From: Cydia pomonella
Taxonomy: Eukaryota > Arthropoda > Insecta > Lepidoptera > Tortricidae
DNA: 64,000 bases
Direction: 5' to 3'
NCBI RefSeq assembly: GCF_033807575.1
Contig: NC_084713.1
Location: 14,359,389 to 14,423,388 of the forward strand
The position numbers and the translations under genes are program-made. Numbering within the stretch: the stretch's first letter is position 1; each line of letters starts with the position of its first letter. Shown here piece after piece: positions 22,441 through 33,487 of the stretch. A model generated the notes under the pieces. That model did no database searches and was not told the origin of the DNA. It saw nothing but the letters and a program-made list of their open reading frames with translations.

Positions 22441-23455
22441 TATATTACAGTTATAGTAACACTACTAGTAATAGTAGACATTATAATGATGATATAAATA
22501 ACACAATTAAATTAGTTATAGAATGGCTGACATTAAATAATTTGACAATTAATCTTGAAAAAACTCAAATTGTACAGTTTTGCAATGTAAGAAGTAGAAC
22601 CATGACATTAGATGTACGCTATAGTAACACGAAAATCAGAGAAGTTGATAATGTAAAATTTTTAGGACTAATGTTAGATAAGAATTGTAATTGGAAGAAC
22701 CATGTTGATGTAGTGTGTAGCAAACTTATGACCTTTGTATATGTGTTAAGGCGCCTTCGTAAGATTTCCGATTTAGACACAATTTTTATGGCTTATCACG
22801 GTTATGTCGAATCAACCTTAAGATATGGTATAGTTCTTTGGGGCAATTCTACAGACATCGATAGGACATTTATAGCCCAAAAGAAATGCTTAAGGACAAT
22901 ATGTGGTATCCCTACACGAGAATCATGTAAACCTTTATTTGAGAAATATGCAATTCTGACGCTGCCATGTTTATATATGTTTGAAGCAGCCGTGTTTGTA
23001 AAAAAGCATCCAGAAATGTTTAAGAAAGCTTCAGCGATATATCCAAGGAGTACGAGAAATCAGGACAGACTCGTGCTAGACATAGTTCCTAATAGTGCCC
23101 TTTTTATGAAAAATAGTTACCACATGTGCATCAAAATTTTTAACTCAATTCCAGAAAATTTCAAATTTCTCCCTTTACATTTATTTAAAAGACAGCTTTA
23201 TCAATGGCTCAAGGAACAAATGTTTTATTCGACGAGTGACCTCTTCGACAGGAACACATAATATATGTTACGAGCTTACGAGTACGTATACTTTAAGTTT
23301 AGTTTTAGTGCTTAATCTTAGTCTAGTTTTAAGATTACTTTGCATGCTATTGTGTAGCAAAATATGTTTTTGTACTGGAAGTTTTACTTACCACCACCAT
23401 TGTACCATATTTTATGCGAATAAAGGACTTTTACTTTTACTTTACTATTTTTAGT
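22441..23455 (+). mobile_element. 5'-truncated non-LTR retrotransposon (jockey/CR1-like RT C-terminus)
   Basis: An open frame continues from about 22441 to the stop at 23259-23261. It carries RT thumb and C-terminal landmarks: IEWLTLNNLTINLEKTQ, VKFLGLMLDKNCNWKNHV, ESTLRYGIVLWGNS and QKKCLRTICGI. The catalytic YxDD region and endonuclease are missing, so the element is dead. About 150 bases downstream GAATAAAGGAC is followed by a (TTTTAC)n-like tail, typical of a LINE 3' end. The frame is intact for over 240 codons, which suggests a fairly recent insertion. It is not a host gene. Confidence 0.85.
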
Positions 23456-24355
23456 AGAAAATAGGTTTTATTTGTGACAAGACTTGATAACACACATGTA
23501 CTTAATTAGACTTGGGAATTTTGAAATATAGGGTATATTTCTCCGGGCAAAAACGTGTTGAAAAATTTATGCAAGTATAAAATAAACTGATAACACATTG
23601 ACAAATATTTCCGTTATAAAACAAAAAGCAGAAATTATTTATATTGAAGTTTAAACCAAAAAGTCAAAGTCATGGGCAATGTAATCCGGTAGTTTACAGA
23701 GCTATGAATGCCAACATTACCCACTACATAAAAGGGCTTAGGGTTGTCACTTTCGACTAAATTACCCAACTTCGCGAGTAAAAGAAGGTTATGTTTGTAC
23801 ACCAAAGTAAGTTTATAAACATATAGGTACTGTATTTAATGTGTCTCGCTAATCTTTTTTTACATATATTATCCCTTCAACGTAAGATAAATACAGCAAA
23901 AATATTATTTCAGCCATAAAGCTATTGTGAGAGATTTTCTCAAAGGAGACAACCCTTAGCATTTGTAAAATGCTTAAGCGAGTCTTGTATGGAATTTCTA
24001 TAATATGCAATACCGGGTAGGCAACATTGCTCACTGAATTAATTCAGAAGTTTATACACGTATCGCTAATTGAGCTACAGAGAATGGTAGGAGTGCCCAA
24101 AAGTTTTTTGTGACTCTTGGACGTCATCATCGTACGAGCTGTATTTGAGCACCAAATTGACTTGGGCAATGTTGCCCGCCCCCTAAAACGTCGAAAAAGT
24201 GGGTAAAAACATGAATTTTCGAAAAATATTCTTCAAATAAACTGATGATTTTGATCTCAATAGACGTGCTGAGCAAAAAAGAACTAATAAATGAGATTTT
24301 TTTTTTGGAAACTCGTGTTTTTTTCTAGTAAGCGGGCTAAGTTGGCTAGTTTCAC

Positions 24356-24948
24356 GGTACACGATGCGACGTCGTGTTGTGCTGTTGTGGCACCGTGTCG
24401 TGGAAATCTACGATGTAAAATCGTAAATTTATTCGTATAAAGATACGAGCAAATTTTTTCCTTATGGTAAGCGACAACCTTTTACTTAAGAACGTCACAT
24501 TAATGTTTACGGTAAACCGTATCTGTGAGCTGTGTACACCTCGCGATAAGATCAACAATGTATAAATAAAAAATAATTACTTATAATCCGTTAAGAAAAG
24601 AAATGCAACCTGTAGAGGAGAAGATCTGGACAATGAAAGCGTTTTTACACACACTGAAACGGTAATTCGCTAATGCTCGGTCAATTATTTTCTGTGTCTC
24701 TTCTTTATGCGACTTCTATAACAGCAGGAAAAGATTAGAACGCGTCCGTTGCGGTATATATCTCTTGATTAACTGCGGTATTTTTTTTTTTACATTTCAA
24801 CGTCATGGTATTGATGGCATCCAACAAGATATCGTGCCGTAAATCGTACTACGATGTGATATCCTATAGTGAATCAAGCAATGCACATCGTAGATTTCCA
24901 CGACACGACGTCGCAACGTGATGCGATGCATTGCATCGTGCCACGTAA
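24356..24948. mobile_element. TIR element, about 590 bp
   Basis: CACGATGCGACGTCGTGTTG and GTGTCGTGGAAATCTACGAT near the left end recur inverted near the right end (CATCGTAGATTTCCACGACA and CGACGTCGCAACGTGATGCG). The TIRs are about 55-60 bp and slightly diverged. The interior contains CCTTATGGTAAGCGAC, shared with the repeats at 35093-35222 and 36086-36115. There is no coding capacity. Confidence 0.7.
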
Positions 24949-25337
24949 ATTACGATGACATTCATTAAACAAACTGAATTTGCTAAAACTCTTAATACAC
25001 ATATGAGCTCTGGCAAACCAACTTTGTCAGTAGAAAAAGGCGCGAAATTCAAATTTTGTATGAGGGAGATTGACACTTCGCGCCTATACTTTTTCAAACT
25101 TTGCCGCCTTTACTGCCAAGCCGGCTTACCAGAGTATGGATTGGATGTTAATCCGATGATAGAGGATACAACGTAGATATGGTTGCTACATACATTCAGA
25201 TCAGAAGTTAAGGTCGCTCCAAGCGTGTTGCAAATTACTGGAAAGCGTCAATATGATATGGTTACGTCCGTTGACGGTAGTATGAAATACCGGATAGCCT
25301 CTGAGGGACTGAGACATGTTTCTTAGCACGTACTTAC

Positions 25338-25431
25338 CTGGTCCGCAGAACCCTGGTCCCCAATTTTCGCGGCAGGTGCGCACGCAGCTTGCCCGTGCGC
25401 AGCCAGCTGCCGATCCACGTGCGCGGCAGCT
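25338..25431 (-). other. Candidate 5' exon (donor CAG|GTAAGTAC)
   Basis: A short GC-rich block in AT-rich DNA ends on the minus strand at GGACCAG|GTAAGTAC, a near-ideal splice donor. A 31-codon frame runs through it (TWIGSWLRTGKLRAHLPRKL within it), and other frames are open too. Position and strand suit a non-coding first exon of the IAP gene, which needs one upstream of the 20613 acceptor. It could equally belong to an unknown gene. Confidence 0.3.
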
Positions 25432-25689
25432 GTCATCCCCCGCCCCCGCCTGCCAAATGTTTTACTGGATTTTGGTGGTTTAGCGACCGCTTTAGAAGGA
25501 ATAATTATGGTCAAGAACTAGTAAAGGAGTGTGCCTTGAAAGTTTGGATGAAGGTAGGAATAAAAAAAAACAACTGAACTGACTCCTTTACTGTGGATCT
25601 ACCTGCATGCAGTGCTTCAGAATGATAAGCACTGGGTGCGCTACTCTAAATAATCCTCGTTAAAAATCATATTTGCGAAAACCTGAAAG

Positions 25690-26088
25690 AGGTTTGCTTA
25701 CAGTGTAGAAGAAATTTACAGGGTGAAATTTCTATGTTTGACCACACGCTGAGGGGTGAATATGTAGGTCATATTGAACAACTTTTACTATAGGGCCAAC
25801 CCCGAAATCGCGAAAAAAAAAACACCTGTTCCGTAGAAAACATTGACATGTAATTCACCAAAATGTATGAGACGGCAGATTTTTTTTCGCGTTTGGCCCC
25901 ATAGTACTCGTAAAAGTTGGTCCGTATATGACCTACATATCTACTCTTCAGCGTATATGATGTATATATCCATGCCAAATTTCAGCTTTCTAGCACTAAC
26001 GACCACTGATCAATGCCTCGGACAGACAGACAGACGGACATGGCGAAACTATAAGGGTTCCTAGTTGACTACGGAACCCTAAAAAGGG
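25690..26088 (-). repeat. GGGTTCCGTAG-family repeat, minus orientation
   Basis: Ends on the plus strand with GACAGACAGACAGACGGACA, ACTATAAGGGTTCC and ACTACGGAACCCTAAAAA, the inverted head of the family also present at 37262-37658 and 45342-46397. The central part (ATATGTAGGTCATATTGAAC and its inverse GACCTACATATCTACTC) forms a partial inverted repeat. Confidence 0.65.
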
Positions 26089-26859
26089 CTTTAAGAGTAT
26101 AATTCTTCTTAATTTGTCTAAGCTTTCAAGCTTAGCTAGACAGCGTTCCAACAGATACAGTAGAAATGTCCTAAGATCACATATTTTTGGTAGGTCCTTA
26201 CCTACCAAAAATACCACCACCACCAAATACCAGTTATAATTGATCCTTATATGTATGTTATATGTAGGACATACTGTTTAACTGATAGACAGTCAAAGAA
26301 CTTGGCCCGACTTTTATAATTACGTTTCTGGCGATAATTATCTACCCACTCGGTACCATTTGATTTGTTGTCGTATCGCTCTTAGTGGGTACCTAATGCA
26401 ATGTACATGCATTATCTAAACAAGTGGTAGGTACATATAGTTAGTGCACAATTGTATACTATTCTAGGGCTTATAGCTGCATGTATAAGAGATAAGAAGC
26501 TATTTATATACGGAGATTAAATATTTAGGGTTCCTCGCCTCAAAAAAAAGAACAAAGTTTTATTACTAGCACACCACGTAACGTTTTGAAGGTCTGTGCA
26601 CATGGATTCTTTTGAAGGCATGGGAAAAACCCAGCGTACATTTTTTTCGGAACCTTCCTTTCATAAGGATAAAATTGCAAAACGTTATAACCTTTGACAA
26701 GTTCCCAGAAAAATAATTTGAATATTTTGAATGACATGCCTTTACGACCACACGGCCATAGATATATATATATTATAGAGATATATTGGTTAGTCTACGC
26801 TTAAAACAGTCAAAAGGGTCCGCAGGAGAACGCCGTGAGAAGTCGTTATTGACCGAGCG

Positions 26860-26915
26860 TCAGCGAAGGCCTCCGTTTTAGCTTGGGCAAAACTGCTTTC
26901 GTATGTCCGGTTTTT
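26860..26915 (+). repeat. Dispersed repeat fragment (AGCTTGGGCAAAACTGCTTT)
   Basis: CCTCCGTTTTAGCTTGGGCA and AAACTGCTTTCGTATGTCCG recur at 51420-51480 (CTCCGTTTCATCTTGGGCAA) and partly inverted at 35668-35700 (TTGCCCAAGCTAAAAAGGAC). Confidence 0.5.
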
Positions 26916-27451
26916 AACCAAGCAATTTGTGGCCTGCGTAGAACTTCCCTCCTACTGCTCCTCCAGTCCCCACCAGAATGATATAGATTCAATACAATAA
27001 ATAAATACAATGTTATCATGTATAGGTTCATGCTGCATTGGCACAAGTTTATCTTTAAAAAAATCTAGTAGGTTATGGGCTCGGCACGCAGTGGAAGGAT
27101 AATCTATTAGATTTATGCGGAGTCGAGTGATAAACGCAGTTGGAAATAAGTGTAAGTAATATTTAATATAATTTAATTATGAAATCTTACAAGGCATGTT
27201 TATAAAGAAAATTGTTGCCGAGTGAACATTTAAAACGAACACAGACCTTGACATAGTCAAATTCATGCTTGTATGTAAATTCCATATTGACGTGTCAAAG
27301 TGCCCTTGTGGCCTATTTGCTGAATAAATGTTGAAGTTGAAGTTCAAACTATAAAGAACTCACTGTGTCCTTACCCGCCGCCAGGTCGAATACTTGTTTA
27401 CCATCATGATAAAACCATGTTTTCTTGTTGAAATTCTTTATGTGCAGTCTG

Positions 27452-27565
27452 GGGGCCTACCGCCAATATCGAAAATCGTTATCTGCCTCTTTATCGCTCG
27501 AATACGCTACAGCGATAGAGACGCAGATAATGATTTTCGATTGGTCGATGTTGGCGGTAGGCCCC
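27452..27565. mobile_element. Short inverted-repeat element (MITE)
   Basis: GGGGCCTACCGCCAATATCG and AAAATCGTTATCTGC match, inverted, GCAGATAATGATTTTCGATT and GTTGGCGGTAGGCCCC. The body is 114 bp. Target duplication is unclear. Confidence 0.75.
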
Positions 27566-27947
27566 TGAATATGATCGAGCATTGTAAAGCAGTGTCGGCG
27601 TCGGTTGGTAACAAAATAAATGCATATTTTAATGAATGAATCCGGCTGCGGCTGTCTGCCTCGCGTTCACTTTATACTTCGTGACTTAACGCTGCCACAG
27701 AGCAGATAATAAGGACAGACAGCTCTCTAGACGGCAAGGTTCAAGCGTGCTGCGAATTTCATTGCAAAACTTGGCAAGCTACCTATAGTATCGGTATCCA
27801 GCTATACAAATCCATGTCATAACTTCGTTATTTTATTTCACGAATTGGAATTTTAACTGTTCAATATAGCAACTATCAAAATCGACATATATGTGTATAA
27901 TAAAAAAAGATAGGAAAAATTCGAGGCAGTCACGAATGGGAAGGATT

Positions 27948-28025
27948 CATTCCCATTTATCCCCACCGGCCACAGATGGGAATATGTTCATTCCCCTTTG
28001 TGACCGGCGGGGACAGATGGGAATG
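27948..28025. repeat. 36-bp inverted repeat with 6-base loop
   Basis: CATTCCCATTTATCCCCACC at 27948 and GGCGGGGACAGATGGGAATG ending at 28025 are complementary apart from a few mismatches across 36 bp, separated by ATGTTC. It lies in DNA with no other feature. Confidence 0.7.
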
Positions 28026-28290
28026 AAGGCTTACCTACCATTTATGGATATGGCAATATGTGTCACGGCCACACAATCCACACATGTTCCATACCGCGTT
28101 GGATAAATAGGTTTAATGCGTCATACCGATTGTTCCCGATGAAGGTGGAAGTGGTACCTACCTATGTTGAATGGGCCACGTGCGAGTACAATTCGACATT
28201 TTTAGGGGATATTCCCACGCGAGGTCTTTCAACTATAATATGAAAAGCAAAATGAATTTCGATATTCGGATCTATCTTTATCCGTCTGTC

Positions 28291-28525
28291 ATTATGCATG
28301 CTGGTTAGATGCCGAGACTTTTACACCATTCCAAATTTGTGGCATAAAGACAGATGCAGATGCAATCTCTTCCATCCCTTGCCAGACTACTTGACGTATT
28401 CCGCATCTGCCGCTCGCGCTCCCCATCTTTGCCGCCCTGGAGGCGACGGCGGCGTGGTATGCGGCCCGCTTTCCCAGAACTCCTCTCGCTATGTCGGGAC
28501 CGGGATATAGCTACGTATTTATACA
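28291..28525 (-). other. Possible TATA-driven small transcript
   Basis: On the minus strand TGTATAAATACG (near 28522) is followed by a GC-rich stretch and, about 90 bases on, AAGATGGGGAGC opening a 45-codon frame (MGSASGRCGIRQVVWQGMEE...) that stops at 28291. No protein family is recognised, and the frame may be chance. Confidence 0.2.
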
Positions 28526-28710
28526 GGACGCCTTGAACGGACTTATTTTACTTCATTCCAGCGAGGCCACAGGGCCGGTCGGCTGCGTGGACAAAGAGTT
28601 TTTTAAATAAGTACGTATGGTTAGCTTCTTAAATGGTCATTAAGTTATTCGTACCTAGGTTCTGAAAATTATTATGCTTAATATAGCTCATTATACTGAC
28701 GAGCTTGAGA

Positions 28711-29212
28711 CGTAAGTAAGTAAGTAAGTAAGTAAGTAAATATTCTTTATTGTGCACCATACATTTAAAAATAGACAGGAAATGAAAAAACACGTAAAAG
28801 TTAGGTAACAACAGGCGGTCTTATCGCTAAGAAGCGATCTCTTCCAGACAACCTTTGGGTAGCAGGAAACAATGAACTTACAACATTGAACGGGTAGTGC
28901 CGATATACATATAATTCAACAAAATGAAGACGCAAACAATATAATACATACCTACATACTAATAAAATAAATACATATATACATACATACATTATATATT
29001 ATACAATCATAAATAAAGGCAAGTTAAGGCAGCGAAAGGTAGTGAGTCTTCAAAAGATTTTTGAAAACGGGAAGGGATTTAGCACGTCTAATGTCTAATG
29101 GCAAAGCATTCCACAACCGAACAGCACGAAAAGAAAAAGAGTTGCTATAAAATTTTGATGATGAAGGTGGTAGAGCAAGGAGACGTAAGTATGTGCGAAA
29201 CAATTATAAGAG
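28711..29212 (-). mobile_element. 5'-truncated non-LTR retrotransposon with (TTAC)n tail
   Basis: Minus-strand reading from 29212 gives LFRTYLRLLALPPSSSKF, then SNSFSFRAVRLWNALPLDIR and KSLPVFKNLLKTHYLSLP with a stop. SFSFRAVRLWNALP and the FKN motif are the usual C-terminus of jockey/CR1-like RT proteins. About 300 bp of 3' UTR follow, with ACAATAAAGAATA and then a (TTAC)n run (28711-28739 as GTAA repeats on the plus strand). Only the last 60 or so codons survive. Confidence 0.85.
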
Positions 29213-29681
29213 TATCAGATAGGTATACTACCCACCAGGAAAATTAAAAATATAGGTACTTACCTGGATTTTTAAACAGACAACTTTACCCATTCTCTTA
29301 GACACTTGTGGGTATCAAGAAGTACGCTGATACCTATACAATATTTGAATGTTTAACCACTACGAGAAGTATTTAAATACTGTTGCATTACTTTTGCTGA
29401 TTTAATTAACATTTCATTACTTGTGGAATTTGACTGATAAAATTGTACCTATTTAAAAAAAACAATTAAATGTAATTATATAGCATCGCGGCAACACTTT
29501 GATCCAAAGTTCTAATTCAATAAAAAACGTTTGATATTGCAACGTAATTTAATTTACTTCGTTCAACCCACTTAACCAAACGAGATTGCTTTCGCGTTCA
29601 AATCCAAAAGTATTTCCACATCTCTCAACTGCGCGATCGACTACAATACTCGATTTTTTCTATCGAAATCCGTTACATTCC

Positions 29682-29801
29682 ATGCCTGGATCTCGAGTTG
29701 GGCACGAAGACGAGATTTCGAAATTCCAAGAAAGGCAAAGCCTTATAAATTATCTCAAAAGTGCCGACGCGGCGCGGCCAGAACGTTTTTTTACACCACA
29801 G
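29682..29801 (+). CDS. Candidate first coding exon of an unknown gene
   Basis: ATG at 29682 (context ATTCCATGC) opens 40 codons, MPGSRVGHEDEISKFQERQS and LINYLKSADAARPERFFTPQ, ending in phase 0 at CAG|GTAGGC, a good donor. The composition is hydrophilic and protein-like, and the frame is also open upstream to 29586, so it could be an internal exon. No second exon was found downstream and no family is recognised. The surrounding AT-rich DNA lacks repeat signatures here. Confidence 0.4.
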
Positions 29802-30065
29802 GTAGGCTCGCTGGCGCTAAGAAGGGAATGGAATTTATACCACGCCCTATGTTACTTGATACTTGCTACAGTTTTGTACAAAAGTTAACCCGGCTTGTTA
29901 TACTTAAACATTTTACGATGAATTTACGTTTACTGGAGAGTCTCGTGTCTTAAATACCACGCAGAATAACGACTCTCGGCGAGCTGCATGGGTAAATAAA
30001 ATGGGAAGTTAGTTGGTACAACTATGAAATTCCATATTATTTTCACCACACCATTGGTGGTTTTG

Positions 30066-30172
30066 AGTTTTTTTTAAATACCACGACGGTGGCAAACAAG
30101 CATACGGCCTGCCTGATGGTAAGCAGTCACCGTAGTCTATGGACGCCTGCAACACCAGAGGTATTACATGAG
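30066..30172 (-). repeat. SINE-like dispersed repeat, copy 4 (inverted)
   Basis: T-rich start, then TACCACGACGGTGGCAAACA, GCATACGGCCTGCCTGATGG and CTATGGACGCCTGCAAC. Reverse complement of the 8095-8191 copy. Confidence 0.75.
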
Positions 30173-30825
30173 TTGTTGAGTTAATATTTTCCTCGCGTTG
30201 GTGTGGTGAAAAGTTCTGTTTCACTCGATGGCAAAGTTAGTTTAACCCATGTGCCTTGAATCAAATCAAAAATAAAACATCAAAAACGTCTTTATTGCAA
30301 GATTATGGTACATTTACAATAGTAAACCTGTTACAATGTTTTTATTAGAACACATAATCTACCCATCAGAGCATGCAATAGGTTCATCTTCTTCGTCTCT
30401 TCACTACTGAATAATATAGTATCTAACATTTTTACATATAGACATTCAGAGGAACATTAGTTATTAGTATTGAAACCACTCACTCAAAAGTCCATTTTAA
30501 AATCAGTCACTACGCTTGTGGTTCAATTTTGCTATCTATCGTTTGCTCGGGTACTAATGTACCAACCTACCAACATTAGCACGACGGGTTAAACAACAAC
30601 TTTGCCCTCTTGTAAAACAAATAACTATTTAACCCAATGACTTAAACACTGTTCATTTATAATATGAAAATGATTTGATTTTACATAGCATCTGTAACAT
30701 CAACTTAGTTAGGATGCTGTAATTCATAATATTACAAAAATATATATCACGTGGTCTTCAACTAGGTATAGGTACTATATAACTTTATAGTATTTTTCAC
30801 ATAGTTTGCGCACGGTGACTTAATA

Positions 30826-31023
30826 TCATAATAGCACGTTACCAAGCACCCAGTAGGCGTACGTGACATTCCAGTAAAAGCCAGGTTTACTATCAAAATA
30901 TTTAAAATCCCACGGCAATGCGTGTAAAAAACGCGCATGGGCTCGGTTCTTAGAAAATGGCACTCTTGAGTGTCTGTTCTTGGGACTCCGCAACCCTGAA
31001 GGCCGAGGGTATGCTGCAGACAT
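30826..31023 (-). CDS. Candidate small protein, 65 residues
   Basis: The minus-strand ATG (context ATAAATATGTCTGC) opens a frame starting MSAAYPRPSGLRSPKNRHSR. It is basic and Arg/His/Pro-rich for about 40 residues, with an aromatic, hydrophobic end (PGFYWNVTYAYWVLGNVLL) and a TGA stop at 30826. A minus-strand AATAAA lies at 30291-30296, which would give a 3' UTR of about 530 bases. Upstream, ATAATTCACAG could be an acceptor of an untranslated first exon; a TATAAATA is too close to the ATG to act as a promoter. The basic N-terminus and aromatic tail could suit a small mitochondrial or membrane-associated protein, but no family is recognised. Confidence 0.4.
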   Translation of the reverse strand: MSAAYPRPSGLRSPKNRHSRVPFSKNRAHARFLHALPWDFKYFDSKPGFYWNVTYAYWVLGNVLL

Positions 31024-31330
31024 ATTTATGTATAGTGGTTTATTTATACTATTAGACTCTGTGAATTATAAAAATGCGGAATTTCAGAGTTACATTTGAC
31101 TTGAGTGTGATTTGAGTTATGGGCAAAAGAGGTGAATGTGTTAACCGTAGTAAACACCTGTTTCAGTATTTTTTTTCAGATATCGACCAAAATGTTAAAC
31201 TAGTCCGATAAGTAAGGAACGACATCGACATAAAAACATGGTTTTCATTTTAAATTCTAAATGATTCTTATTCAACTTCGGGAATAACATACTGGACAAA
31301 AATAGTAGATTGTTAACCAAGGTATGTTAA

Positions 31331-31515
31331 ACACTCCACGTTTCATTTCGAATACGAGGATAGTAAAATACATGTGCTTTAAAAAAAAGGACAGCTAAGT
31401 ATAAACTTCAGAGGTATTTCTTGAGGGTACCTACTCTCAATTTATAATTTATGTAGGTAAAAATATCATTATTTATGGAATGGGGAGTTAATTATCAGAA
31501 TGGAAATTGTGCAAC
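31331..31515 (+). repeat. Dispersed repeat, partner of 42056-42222
   Basis: CACGTTTCATTTCGAATACG, AGTAAAATACATGTG, TATTTCTTGAGGGTA and AATGGGGAGTTAA reappear inverted at 42056-42222 as TTAACTCCCCATTCC, CTCCCTCAAGAAATG, CACATGTATTTTACTTTCCT and CGTATTCGAAATGAAA. Family unknown. Confidence 0.65.
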
Positions 31516-33237
31516 AAATATATTTAAAACCAAATTTTAAATTGCTGATCGTTAAAAGGAAAAAAAATACTTACTGCACACTTTTTAAAACATCAACGAC
31601 CCACTTTCACAGCAAGAGTACTATTTACGATGTATCTAAAGCTTATTTCTAGGAAATTGCCGAAGTGCGTGAGGTAAGTACAGCGGAGTGGAATACACTT
31701 TTTTGTTTCGATGCTCTAAGTATATATATATCTACCTGTAGGTTTAAAAATGGCGGCATTGTGCGTGGCGCCTTGTTCGGTCCGCTGCGCCTGCGGCCAG
31801 CGCTCCCCATTTGGCAGTAACTAACCTTTTATCGCGACACAGCATCCCTTTCGTATGACAACACGACTCCAATTGTTCAAATGATAACTGCGCAGCTTGT
31901 TAAAATTCTATTCATGTGCTTTCCAGGTAAGGTCTAAAGACTAGTGTTGTTAATCCTAACGCTTAGCGAATCGAACGGTCTTACGAACCAGTATAAGCTC
32001 ACTTTCCGATTATGCATAGTTTTTACGGATCACAGTTTCGCTGGTTCTTGTCAAATGTTCGATTTACTTGCGCTATGTAAGCAATGTAAATACTTAGCTT
32101 AAAGCTCAGCTTCTCAATTAGCATAAACTGGAAGTCTTCGAGCAACGGTCCTATTAAAATGATTGCTTCTTGAAAGCGATTTTAACTGTTGTAACATCCA
32201 TAAAGCATCTGCTAGACATTAAGCGCAACATAGATCACTGGAACTATGAAACAACGGCTCTCTAGTTGGCGCTGTCGATGGAATCTGGTTCTTATGGTGT
32301 GGGAGCTGGGTTTTAATTCCAGGTGATCGGGCTTGAACGGATGGTGTGCTTTGGTATTTGGGGCAAGTCGCTGACTCAACGCCGGACCAATCCCTTCCCT
32401 CGATCTTGATTAAGGTTGCTAGATAGACATTTGTAAAGTCTTGAGCTCCTAAGCAAATTCTCGATTCTTGGATAAAATTCTAAACTGTAACCAAAGTTTA
32501 CATTTTGGCGGTAAAGGCTGCGAATTTATTTATATGTTTTTTTTTTTTTGCAAGAGACGTCAAAATTTTCCTCGAAATTTTGAAAATAAGGGATTCAAAT
32601 GAGTGATTACAAAGGCTACATTAGGGGCTATATAGGCTTGGTTATGGATTAGAGTTCACTAAAAATTCAAACAGGGTCCAGTATTTCGGCTACTTATTAA
32701 TCGTAAATTCTGATCCTTGACATTCGCAAATTCCGGCTTTCTGTCTTGACAAACGTCTAAAATACGATGTCAGGAAAAAATCCTGTCTACTGGCAACCCT
32801 TCACTCGATAGTCGGAGGCTATGTACGCGGATGTGAATGGCAAGGCAGCTTAGTGTTCTTTAAATACCTTTGTACTTCGAGATAATCGACTGGAGCAAGT
32901 GTTTACACTATACCTACTGACGTATTCTTTTTTCCCACGCAGAACAGACAGACACACGCAGAACTGTATGTACTTACTCTGTAGTAAATAACGAGCTTTT
33001 AAACGCGTAGTCGTCCGGATAACGCTAAGGGCACTAATGTTCAAGTTTCCTCTATATTTTGATCCAGATCAGGGTGTTTAGCCAACGTGCAAACCGTTAA
33101 CGCTCCGTGGCGTAGGCGATTTTTTCGAGTTTTGAATAATTAGGAGCGAGTGTTAATAGGATTAAAAGAGTTAGGAGCTTTTAATTTTTTTTAACAGTTA
33201 ACATTCAATAAACTGCGTAAAAATATTTTTCATAAAG

Positions 33238-33300
33238 TTAATATCCAGGGAGGAAAATGGGGACTACGTTTGTATGGAGAAGCCGTGGGACACTATCGTC
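33238..33300 (+). repeat. CCAGGGAGGAAAATGGGGAC repeat, copy 1 of 5
   Basis: AATATCCAGGGAGGAAAATG followed by GGGACTACGTTTGTATGGAG. Related segments lie at 45238-45302 (-), 46565-46635 (+), 53160-53250 (-) and 53695-53775 (+). The segment is non-coding and its true ends are unknown. Confidence 0.65.
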
Positions 33301-33463
33301 TGAAATTACTGTAAATTCTGAATTATTTATATGAATCTTTATATATAGTGTATATATAACCCAACAAGTATTCAAATGTATATTACGGATGTATTTCGCG
33401 AGAAACACTCATCGATGATACTAGGTGAAACAAAAATAGTGGGGATCCATTTAAGGGCATATT

Positions 33464-33487
33464 ATGTATGTATGTATGTATGTATTT
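33464..33487. repeat. (TATG)n microsatellite
   Basis: About six tandem TATG units followed by TATTTATTTGC. Confidence 0.85.

Noticed and set aside
22542..23261. Host protein-coding gene of 239 residues
   Set aside because: The motifs are of a retrotransposon reverse-transcriptase C-terminus, with a LINE-like tail downstream.
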